Source: Glandiceps talaboti
Lineage: Eukaryota; Hemichordata; Enteropneusta; Spengelidae
Assembly (NCBI RefSeq): GCF_964340395.1
Contig: NC_135553.1
Location: 5,676,001 to 5,740,000 of the forward strand
Direction: 5' to 3'
DNA: 64,000 nucleotides
Both the position numbers and the translations under genes were made by a program. Under the pieces are notes generated by a model. The model was not told the DNA's origin, did no database searches, and saw nothing but the letters and a program-made list of their open reading frames with translations. Below are positions 38,482 through 50,692 of the stretch, in pieces (position 1 is the stretch's first letter; each line of letters opens with the position of its first letter).

Positions 38482-38786
38482 TGAAAGAAAGAAATCGACA
38501 TCTAGCCTGATGTTTTCTAAGAATGAAATTTAAAGTACGTGTGTTGTATTGTCTGTTGTGAAATATTGCGATATGGATGATTTACTTTAACAATAGCTTA
38601 CTGTGTAATGTGACACCATTGTTAGGACAGTCGTCTGCGTCTGCGTCTGCATCTGGTATGTGATGGACTATTGTAATATAATATAATAGGCCAGTATTAT
38701 TGTTTATATATCTGAATTGAAAGTTGTTCTGGTTGGTAGCTAACAAGCGTTCTGGCCTAATGTTTGTTTGTCTCCGTCTGTGTGTA

Positions 38787-38821
<35 letters not shown>

Positions 38822-39620
38822 ATGTATGTATGTATGTATGTATGTATGTATGTATGTATGTATGTATGTATGTATGTATGTGATTGTACATAAACTCAAG
38901 TTGAATACACAAAATAATAATAATTAGAGATTTATATAGCTCCTAGTATACATCAAAAGACTCTATTTGAATGTATATTCCCGTGTAAACATAGGTTAGC
39001 TTTCTTTTTATACCTTGACCTTTGACCTCCACATACCAAGTCAAATTATATGTTTATCAATAACTTTTCTTTATTGACATGTATATTGTTAAAAACCAAG
39101 AGAGCATACTTGGTTTGACCACAACATTCTCTACAAACTGTACATTCCTGGTCTTGATGTAAAGAATTTAGGTATCTATGTGGGGAAGGCTAGTTTAGGT
39201 GACATGTAATCTAAGGCAGGCACTGACAGACTCAATTTACACACTAGAAATGCCTACCAGGGTTTGACCTGCAGGTCCAAGAAAAGGCTATACAAGTACA
39301 TCCAATATTTCATCTCGGGACAAGTACAGAACGACTGCCCCTTTCAATGTTTGTCTTCTTCTCTTTCAGCCATTGTTGTTTATGTTCTGCCATGTCACAG
39401 ATGACTGAAAGAAAATCTATAGCACCTTGGTAACTTTGAAATCTTGCACAGAAGCACTTGACATGTACTTGGCTATTTTGTGGATTTCCTGTAAGGGTTT
39501 GTGGGAAAATGTGTGGTGATGACATTATAAATAACTTAATCTATTGACGATTTTGTCTTGACACATTTTGTGTTTGTCATGATACAGAGGGCGCTGTCAA
39601 ATGTTTCTGCTACCTTTGGC
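38482..39620. other. Intergenic region, mostly simple repeats
   Basis: A GTCTGC hexamer cluster (about 38630-38652) and a TG/TATG microsatellite (38782-38881) are present. No gene recognised. Confidence 0.6.
38782..38881. repeat. (TG)n(TATG)n microsatellite
   Basis: A TG block followed by about 19 TATG units. Confidence 0.96.
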
Positions 39621-39621
39621 C

Positions 39622-39627
39622 TTTATT
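39622..39627 (-). terminator. Candidate poly(A) signal of DHX40
   Basis: First canonical AATAAA on the minus strand after the DHX40 stop, about 600 nt downstream. An ATTAAA at 39736-39741 is an alternative. Confidence 0.4.
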
Positions 39628-39959
39628 TAATCTTGAGAAAGTTATTGTAGTGTACATTATAGTAAAATTTTCCTCAATCATAAAAAATGATCTTGAGCTC
39701 CATGATGTCCATGCCTTTCCTTTCCAAGACTTGTATTTAATGTATCTGGTGTATTAACATTGTCTCTATTGCACATAGAAAGCTGATGTTGTCATTTATA
39801 ACAAATACACATTCACACAACTCCATTCAGAGCAGATATAAGTTTCCAGTGCAATCTTCCTAAAGGAAACCTAAATTTCATCTTCCTACAGGAAACATCC
39901 CTCTCAACTGACTCATTGCCTTGTTGCTGAGATGCTAGCTTGTTGGTGTACCCAGTTTT

Positions 39960-40229
39960 AGCATGTTTTCTCTCACGTTATCTTCTCATGTCATCAGCTA
40001 AGAAAGACTCCATATTTCTCTCTCTACTTTTTTCTATAATTGAAAGACTAGCTTGTTGATATGATATACCAACTTTGTTTTCTCTGCAGATACCCTTTCC
40101 TGGCATCAGCTACGAATGAGCCTGTATTTCTTCTATAACTTGTTCATGTCCAGTGTTTGCTCATTTTCTCTCCAGATACCATCTCCTGCCATCATCGGTA
40201 AATGACCCTGGACTTTTTCCATAACTTGT
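39960..40229 (-). repeat. Decayed tandem copies of the DHX40 terminal exon
   Basis: Three copies of an about 88-112-bp unit follow the functional last exon in transcript order (motif GGTATCTGGAGAGAAAA or variants at about 40163-40180, 40077-40093 and 39965-39982). In the homologous frame they read GSFTDDGRRWYLERK, GSFVADARKGYLQRK and SFLADDMRR-stop-RERK, mirroring [14 protein letters not shown] of the real exon. They lie past the stop codon, so they are 3'UTR sequence or possible alternative ends. Confidence 0.8.
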
Positions 40230-40336
40230 TCATGTCCCAGTTTTTGCTTGTTTTCTCTCCAGATACCTTCTCCTTGCATCAGCTATAGAAGAGTCTGTAT
40301 TTCTTCTACTTGCTTTGTTGACACTTATGTCCTCAA
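40230..40336 (-). CDS. DHX40: DHX40 terminal coding exon
   Basis: The acceptor TTCTACATTATAG is followed by TT GAG GAC; 34 further codons end [20 protein letters not shown] and TGA (40230-40232). The conserved ADAR-RYLERK tail confirms this exon as functional against the decayed copies after it. Confidence 0.88.
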
Positions 40337-43300
40337 CTATAATGTAGAAAAAAACATGAAACATTATTTGTTTCAAGTTACACACATTTGGACTCCATAC
40401 AGACATTGAATATATAGAAGAAACTTTGTTAGATTTCCTTTATCTCTACTACCTTGGACAAGATTCTATAACATTAGCAAACATGCTGACTGTATAGGAA
40501 AGTTTCCTAAATCTTACCAGAATTATGACACTCGTGTAACATACTCTGTGAGTCCATGGCCTTACAAGTATGGGACATAAGTAATCTGTCATCTCTATAC
40601 ATTCATTTCTATGACATCTCCTAGGACATACAAATCCTTTATTTAAAAATGTGATTTTTACAGAAAGCAAGGTTTATACATCTTGTAAGTTGCATGTCTA
40701 AATATATACCATATTTGTATGAACACTGTATTTTTCTAGCAACAAATTGTTTAATTTACAAAGAATGGTAGAAAAAGCATGCAAAATAAAATTAATGTAG
40801 TAGTTGTAATTCTGTCTGTACATTTATGCAGTATATGAGGTCCAATATTGTGCAAACACTTTTTGAGTACTTTAAATCACAAAATCTAGCAAAAATATCT
40901 TCGTTAACAGTATCTTTCACTCACCATATGCTCTGTCCCTCTCAGTGTCTTTACTGCGTTGTAGCGCCCTCTCTTGTTCAGTTTCATCCTTATTATCCAT
41001 TTTCAGACAGCCACTCAATGCATACACATCAAGTTCATGTAGTCTTGGTAACAAATCTTTTATCCACTCGTAACGTACCTATAATGAAAGAGGAATGTTT
41101 TTGGTTGTCTATTTATTCATTTACTGTATTTGAACTCAGTAAATAGTTGAGATAAAATATCTTCCTACAAATTATTGAAACAAGTAAAATATACAATCTA
41201 ACATTAGTGGCAATGAAATCTCTCAGAGATAGATCACTTGTATGTTGAAGGTGTTGGCTTCTGCAGTATTGTTCATTTTCTCAAATGAATTTTCAAGATA
41301 GTTGGGTCAATAAGTAGTAAACTCTACAAATTCAAAACACTTTTGACTCATGTATCTACCAATTAATACAAAGCCAATCCCCAGGTAAAAAATCCTGTAC
41401 ACGTAAGTGTTGTTCTGAAGTCACTTTGTAGATATCGATACATGTTAGCAACTACATACTTACTGGACATACTGTTCTTAAATAAACTTTACTTGTCCAA
41501 ATCACTTCATGGTAAAGTATCCAGTCTAGCCTATCTTCCTTACCAAATAACTTGAAGGGGCATACAAATAAAAACAAAGGAATTATTAGTATTACGTTTG
41601 AGGGCGCTGTTTTATATCATAATCAAGCAAGAAAATGATAAGAAGTACTATGCAGGTGGATGACGGTAGTTGTGGGGGTTATAAATGAATATTATACATG
41701 TTCAAACAGGTAAAAAATATGAGGGAAAGCGTATGTAAAAGTGTAAGGGGTTATATATCAATGACTTAGGTAGAAGTTTAATAATTATTTATCCTGAAAA
41801 TTAGAGTGTAGACACAACCTGGTATCATTTGGCTATATGGAAGAAATTAGATACTGTTTACATTAGACTCTCATCTCTGCATGTTCTGCACTTGGCCATC
41901 TTTTTTTCCCCTAGTTGTTACTAATAAGTTGCCAGTCTTTTTGTATCACTATCTGCACACAAATCAACAAGGTTTAACTTATTGAATTCGTTTTTTAACA
42001 AGCTGTCACATTTCTGTAGGTGTTAATATGTGCCTATATGTATTGTAACCCTAGGAAACCTTCTAGTTTAGTAAACATCTGTCAATCATCCATGAGTCAG
42101 TTGTTGCAAGGATATTCCAATACTGTACATCACAATTCACAGTATGTCACACTTTTTACAATGTTTTACATTGACCCCAAGACTGGCACACATCCCTTGG
42201 GAGATTTGTTTCGAAGTCTCACACTCTTCAAATATTTTGAGTTTGTTAGTTTGTTATTCACTTAATCCTCAAATTGTTTTTTTTTTTTTTAAATTTTCCC
42301 TAGTTACAAGTAGTCCTCTGGGCTTACGTGTTCATCAGATGTTTTTGACAACATCACTCACTCAGGTTTCACCCAATAGAACACATCAGTGTTTTAAAAA
42401 AAATGTTTTATTCAAACAAATAATGAATGAAAAAACCCAAGTCTAACTGACCCCATGAATGCAATGTAGAGCAAATCAACTTTTACTGTTCCTGACTTAC
42501 CACGGAGGCTGGATGAATAAAGACAGGCGTTCCATGACCATCCATTGTGACAAACCCTCTACCAGACACTGATTTCCTTGCTACATTATGGAAATAACCT
42601 ATACACAAACACCGTCGTAGCAATTCATCATCATTTCCTGATGTTTTGTCTTCAGGGAAATCTGGTGACTTAAGAGGTGAAATATGACGTAAAATAAGAA
42701 ACACTGATAAAAGTAAAGCTATGTCATGTGATTTGATAATCACTGTAGTTTGATCTAGTGTCAGACGAGGTCTATGACTTGTTTTAGTCTTACATGACAT
42801 TATTTGCAATCAAAGTATTTTGATGACACAACAGGAAATGTTGATGATGTCTTGAAATGATAACTGTCTTTCTGTCAGATGTAAAAACTGAGTAAGTTAA
42901 GCACCCTTCCAAACTGCCACCTAGGAGATTCATAAAAACAACATTATCTCACACTTTTTAATGTCATCACCAAGGTTTTTCCCATAAACCCCCCAAATGG
43001 CTGATTGTTGGATGGTTCTGTAGGGCTTCTTTACAAGATTTCAATACCTTATCAAGGTACTGTCTTGCAAGTTGATAGCAGCAATCAATACAAGTGTACT
43101 ACCATGTGTGTCCAACTTACCGACAATCACATCTGGCATTGTTTTGATCTAGAACTCTGAGGTTATATAGACTAATCACACATATGTATATACGTCAAAG
43201 ATTTTCCCAAACACCTTTGCTGGAAATTCCAAAAATGGATGACTACATGTCAAGAGCACTAAGACTTCATTTCAAAATTTTAAAGCTGAGTACGTTATCA

Positions 43301-44062
43301 AGGTTCTATTTTATTACCCAGAATCATGTATAAGTTGATAACAGAAATAATTGGAACTGGACTTTTTCTTTCAGACAATTACGTGTGTGGAGATGAGTAT
43401 GAATCATATCTTTCATATCACTTCTGGATGGATAACAAAAATTGACATTCCAGCAACCAAGGAAACATCAGTTTAAAACCACTATGTGAAGTACAGAGTG
43501 CAGAAAGATCGGAAGTATGTATGCCTATGATATTCTTACCTGCACTTGTCTTTGTAGAATGGTATCTAATTGTTGGTAGATGCTAAAGGCCATCTTTACT
43601 GCCCTCCAATGTATGTAATGATCACTACACCACCTGCGAGGTGACTCACTGTCACAGAAATTAACAACAGTGAAAACATACCTTTTCAGTACGTGTTTGG
43701 AATTTGTCCAAATATCAAAAATCTTGCATCCTCACTATATCATTCATTCACAAACAGGTAGATAGGTTGGGTAGCAGACTCTCTATCGAGCTTAGCTTGG
43801 TTTTACTGAATTGTTGTTATATCATATTTACTTCTATCAAAAAGCTGAAGCTTTGAGTTCAGAACATTTACCCATAATTCAATTTTACAGTGTGATCACC
43901 ATGGTTACATTAGGACTAATTGCTTACTGTGTCAGAGCTGGTGACAATATCATATACAGGGAGAGTAGATGATATATATCTACATGTGATTTTGGACTCA
44001 TAGCCATTTTGTATCATAGTCATATATACAATGCCCCATGTGTATGTGTACATGTGTGAGTA

Positions 44063-44143
<81 letters not shown>

Positions 44144-44352
44144 ATGTGTGAGTATGTATGTGTGTGTGTGTGTGTGTGTGTACATGTGTGAGTATGTATG
44201 TGTGTGTGTGTGTACATGTGTGAGTATGTATGTGTGTGTGTGTACATGTGTGAGTATGTATGTGTGTGTGTACGTGTGTGTGCATGCGTGTGTGTGTATT
44301 GTGTGTGTGTGTGTGCGCGTGAGTGCATGTGTGTGTGTGCGTGCATGTGTGT

Positions 44353-44404
<52 letters not shown>

Positions 44405-47400
44405 ATTTGTATAACAAGTGCTTTATCTCATATATTATTCACTTCTAATGTCTGAACTGTGTTTTATATTTGTGTTGTTGTTGTTTACCTTTCTTTGCAT
44501 TCTTGATAGATATACAGCAAAGTAGCAAAGTCATTGACGCCACCTGCTGAGTTAGCCAACTGTGTGTGGATCTTTGTAGCTTCTATTTGTTTCTTTCCTT
44601 CACCTATAGACACAAATAGATTGTAATTACTAGACTATAACAGTTGATTTCATGTTGGAATTCAGTCTCTCATCTCAAAATGATAACTGTCATTCATGTT
44701 TTCCTTTTATCTTTGATTTAAAATTTTGCATATTTGAAATGAAAAATCTGGAAGTATTCCAAAGTGTAGTAAGACAGGACCCCATAATGTATAAGTGCAT
44801 GCCAGTGTGGCATAATTGGGGTATTTGTATGAGTGGTTGCAGTGTTCTCTGCCACCAAATTTTCATGGGAGTACTACAGTGAAAGTGAAGTCGATACTAA
44901 ACACTGAAAGTACAAGTGCTAATACCCTGTCAGTGAGAATGGTCACTATGGCACTCATATTACGATGCAGTTTTGTTATTAGTACATAATATATTAAATG
45001 AAAACTGCAAAATTTGCGAAAATTGTACCACATAATCACATGATTTCATGTACAAGAAGTGATCACAATCGTCATTTGCATACATGTATGCAATATGTTG
45101 TCAAGATTGAACTGCTATGCAAATACCAATAGTATATACATGCACAGATACAAGGTAACCATTGATATATAATACACAAAAGACAATACCTGGTCTTATC
45201 AAGATATTTTCAACTGATAACATGGCAGCTATAGCTAACATCACATCTGAACATTTAGTCCGACCAGATTGTATAACAGCTTTAGATAATCCAGGAGATA
45301 AGGGATAATCCACCATCAAATGTCCTAATCTAGTGATATGACCATCCCTGTGTGAAAATTAATTATGCAATTTTTTGTTATTTTGTCACTTGATTTTTTT
45401 TTTGACTATGTTACATTTTAGTCAGGGTTCAGAAAATTAATGATAATTCATGGACTAGTCAGCATTCAGAAAGTTATCGACAATTTACAAAAGTATACCT
45501 CTTTTGTAGTTTTTCTACTAGTCACCTAAAAACTATTTGTGACTACGTTCAATTTTAGTCAGAGTTCAGAAATTTAATGACAATTTATAAAAATGCACTT
45601 TTTTGTTGTTGTTTTTCTACTGACTTTATAACTCTTTGTGACTAGATTAATATTTAGTCGGTGTTCAGAAAATTGATATCATAATTTATAAAATAACAGT
45701 TTTTTGTAATACTTCCATTGACCTCAAAAGTATTTGTGACAACCTAGATTCAAATCTAGTTAGTCAGTCTTCTGAAAATCGTAGATAACTTTGTTTGAAC
45801 CTGTTCAGGTTCCTTTCGGCAATAAACATCTATTACAATCAAATCTCTGGTGAGACTGGCCACATTTGCTATTCTTAATACCTTCAGGGAAAACAAAGTT
45901 ACTTTTCATTAATACAGTAGTAGCATAATATGTTAGCTGATGTTTTTTTGACTTTCTCATATCTTTTTCGTCTAGAATCTTTTTTAAACAATATCACACA
46001 GTAATAAAATTTCAAGATGAGAATGTAAACGATTAATACCAAAATAAGAGAATAGAATTTAATGTCCTGCCTGGTAAGTGTAACTTAAATCATTCAAAAA
46101 ATCCATGCACGCTAAACACAAGGTCAAGTTCATGTGTGAACTACAGTGCCTTCTAACTACAGCAGCTAGTGATAGATGTATGCACTCTAAACACAAGGCC
46201 AAGTTCATGTGTGACAGACAGTGCCTCCCACCCCCTGGAGATTTCGACAGTTCTAAATCAATCTGCTAGGATTTGGGTAATCAGAACATGTCAGGTTGTT
46301 GAACTAGTGAATCAAAAAGCTGTCGTCAAGGCAACATGAGTGAAATGGCTCATTTGGAAAGGTACGTAACATTACTGTCACGGGTGATAAATATATATTT
46401 TATGCATTTTTCATTTTTTGTTTTGTGTTGTACTACTTGAACTCGAAAATATACATTTTGACCAAAAATGACACAACTCTTGGAAAATTTCAGATATCGA
46501 TAAGAGATACACAAATGAAATATTAAAGCAATCGTGCTAATGGTTTTTGATAAAGAAGTTAAAAAGAACAATTTAAAAAAAGAAAGAAAAGAAATATGAC
46601 CACAAATACCCCTGGTATTATTGAAAATAGAGAAATGTGCATTATACACCCAAAGTTGTGTGATAGAAAGGAATCAGTTATTTGCTGGTTGTCATGGAAA
46701 CATTTCAATGAAGCAAGAAATGTTTAGCAAGACATTCTTTAAAATATCATCAAAAATTTTTCATCAAATATTTGTATCCGTCCTATTAAATTGTTTTGTT
46801 GCCATTAGAACAGCAGGAATGTGTTCTCTAACTCAGCTGAAAACTTTCAACTTTGAGCAACTTATTTACATTCTAATAGTGGCAATGGCTTTGTAGTGCA
46901 ACTGTATTTGGCTGTTGCTATGGGTGTTGTCTTGTTGCTAGGCATATTTGCATACATTTCTTGAATGTTTATTCATATTTAATCCCTGTTATTATCTTTA
47001 CAATATACATCATTTATTTGTTGCTATGGTCATGGTCTTGTGCTAGGCATATTTGCATACATTTTTAGAATCTTTATTCACTTGCCCACCCTTCCCAGTT
47101 TTCATTTTTGCAATATAAACTATAATTTGGCTGCTGCTATGGGTGTGGACTACTGAACCTTATCAGTTAAGTTGTGCTAAAAATGATAGAATATTTAGGC
47201 AAAGTAAATAGAGCTACAAAGATCATTCTTCACTGAAATGTTTTTATTAATTTTAGACTCAAAATTAGACAAATAGAAAGAGAACGATACTGGCTTCCTC
47301 TTCATCCTTCTATGATTGTAATTGTTAAACTTGTACTTTACAATCTCACAATATCAACTTTGCTGAATATTGAAAAAAAAAATTCAAGGGTAAATCCTTT

Positions 47401-50400
47401 CAGATTCTAATTTCCTGAGTTTGCTCACCGCAAAAAAAAATTTCAAGGAAAAATTTGTCAAAAGTTTGCTCAATGTAAAAAAAAATTTCAAGGGTAAATA
47501 CTTTCAGATTCTAATTTCCTGAGTTTGCTGAACGCAAACAAAAACTTTAAGGAAAAATACTGAAAGATGCTATTGTAGGATGCTATAAATCTATTCACAC
47601 TTTGTGTCTTGTCATTTGTTAGGATTTCATGCTGTGTAAAGTAGTTTGACATAGACATACAAAGCACTCGTGGCCAAAATATTGGATAACCACTGACTGG
47701 TGATTTGTTACTACCTCTTTACTTGTGATAAATAGATTGTATCTACTTTGTGTATTCTTATATACACATCAATTTTAAAGTAAACTGTACTCGATCTGTT
47801 ATTGTCAAAGATTGAATTTATACCATCTACAAAATGGCATTCTTGTCTCTACTTTATGGAAATATTGTACGCACATCAAGTGTAAGGTGGAATGCATCTT
47901 GGAACCCGGGAACCAATTTCCATGCAATCCAAGTTTTTAAAGTCTTTCAAAACTTTGCTATATGAAAGTCCTTTAGAAATAATAAAAGAAATTTGGGGTT
48001 TACCATCTTGTTGTCAAGGAAATCATCAATCTTATATTTCCCATTGAGGTAACATGGTATTTGGCAGCCATATTGGATTTGGCGGCCATATTGGATTCTA
48101 AAATGGCTAAATTTTGATATCATTTTGACCTGTATCTAAAATATTTGTCTGGTGACCCCTGATTTTTTTTCATGATTTTAACTGAGAACGGGACAAAGAT
48201 TTCTTGAACAATGTAACAGCAAATGTGTATGATATTTGTTTCCAAGGCACATAACAAACTGTACTTGCCCTTTACGACTATTGATTGTACAAGATGTATG
48301 ACAGCACTTACTTGTCGATGGCTTGAAAGTAATAGAGTTGTCTTAGTGCTTCTAATAGCATTCTTTCTTCTGGTGGATCCACATAATGAAATCTGCAGGA
48401 AGAGATTGTTTTGTAATACATATCACGAGTACTTTACATAGGAATGATTAGGGAGTCATAATTGTATGTTCAGAGAAAAGGATCAAGAATTCACACTGCA
48501 CTTTTTTGTTTGGGGTTCATTTTGTATATAGTCTGGAAGACACAATGTAGCCTAGACCAGAACATCGTTTAATCAACTGTAGACAATTAAAACTGATGTT
48601 GAAGGTGCTGAAAAAGTCCTCCCCTTATCACATTCTCAAATTGAAATATAATGATACAAAATAACACTTCGTATATAGATTCATGCCATACTCTTAGCAG
48701 TTTGTTTATGCTGTGAAAGTTAGTGATATTTGCTATATATATACCACATGACTAACCCTCACAGACATTACAAACTGATAAAAAATATCGCAGGAATCTA
48801 CATATGAGGCACCAGACCTATGCAATGTATGTCAGTTTTATATTGTGATAAGGTGAAGACTTTTCGGCAGTTACAAAGCCAGTTTTAAATGTCTACTACT
48901 GATAAAACAATGTTCTAATCAGCAAACGTTCTTCTAGACAACTGTTGCATGGGTTGTCATTTGATCATGTATTCTAAGGGAACAAAGTACTGCTTTAAAT
49001 CTACGTAAGTGATAACTTTTGATGTGTGAACATGTTTACGACAAAAATACCATCATATATTACATTACGACTTTTGGTCAGGACCTTGGTTTGACTTTTT
49101 AGTTACATGTACGTACGAATGAAGTGTGAAAAACATTGACTGACGTAAATGTAGATAACACAGTAAATCGGTTAACATTTATTTCTAAGGCATCGTTTGA
49201 ATATGTCTAAAGCTAACACTTTCACCGAATCACCTCTGTTGGAAGTTTTATTGTGTAATGATTTTTATTGACAACCAATATAAGATAAGTAGGTGGCAGA
49301 TAGGTTTTACTTGTGAATGATCTCAGTTTTAGTGTTGCTTACACAGCAGGAAAAAAACTTCTGAAAAGAATTTAAAGAAATTATCATCTTAGAGTGGATA
49401 CTTAAAATGAATGCAATTTCCTGCATATTTCTTATTTCAGTAGAGATGTCTATTTTGGAGAGGTAGAATTACTATTGTCAATGGTATCAATCAGTATGTA
49501 ATAGGCAGTTGCTACATTCAATTTCACATGCCTCATAGCATGGTAATTTCATGAAATTCTGCTTTAGTGCATACAAGTTACAACCACAGTAGCAGCACTC
49601 AAAGATATAATTTGATGAGCACACTGCTGTTTGAATACATGCAAGTTAGGTAACTGTCTAGATACTCTATTATTGCAAGTGAAAATCTTTTCAACCTTTA
49701 TGCAAAATCTGTTGGGTCGTCTCATATGTGGTGTTCAAAAAAAGGAACACAGCTGAGTTTATCTGGTTTTGATTGTAATTTTTCATGTATATTTGAAAGG
49801 TATTTCAAATTTGCAGTATTCTACTTACTAAAGCATATGTAACATCACTAGAAATTGACTGAACTCAAACCTGGTATTTTAGATACAACTTATAAATGAT
49901 CCGATGATGTAATCTAGTATACATATAAAAAAATATCAGGGACATCCTACTATGCATTCAACTGTTCTAACAATGCAAGATGACAATTGTAATGTCATAG
50001 AAAGCATCCATCGATATTAACATTTTTTATACTAGAAACAGTTTGATCAAGGTTTTATGGCAGTATTTTCACTATGAGTAAAATGTCTATAAAATCACCT
50101 TGTGCCACCTTTATATACATGAGTGTGTGTTAAAGTGATAATTACAACATAAAATGTTTTCTGTGCATATGATAGAAAAAAGTTCACAGAAAATCTGTCA
50201 GGCCTTCTGATATATGTTATTATCCATGTGTATATAAGTAACACAGTCTTCTATACATGTTTGTGTAAAAAAAAATTTAAAACACACAAAATGTTGTCTG
50301 AAAGAACAAACAAACAAACTACTCAACACAAGTAAAAGCGTATTAGGGTGCCAATTGAAATTGAGATATTTTAGATAGAATGAAAGTTGTTAGCATTTTC

Positions 50401-50640
50401 ATCAATTCCAAATTGTTGCTATGGAAACAGAGCCAAATGTTCATGAAATTGAGGAGATGTGATAACTAGTTGCATGCCGACCCAGGGCCGGTAGAAGACC
50501 ACAGGTAGTAGTATTAACAATGATTTGTACTATTGACATTTTTCTTCTTTTGGGAAATTGACTTTTCTGTTAATTTTGTTGGAAATTATTTGCAAAGAGA
50601 TTAGCTATAATTAAAAATTTTAAATACGAATGTACAGAAC

Positions 50641-50692
<52 letters not shown>

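Noticed and set aside
48061-48099. Repeated GCCATATTGG as CArG boxes
   Set aside because: Only five A/T bases lie between CC and GG, so the CArG consensus is not met; it is a short tandem repeat.
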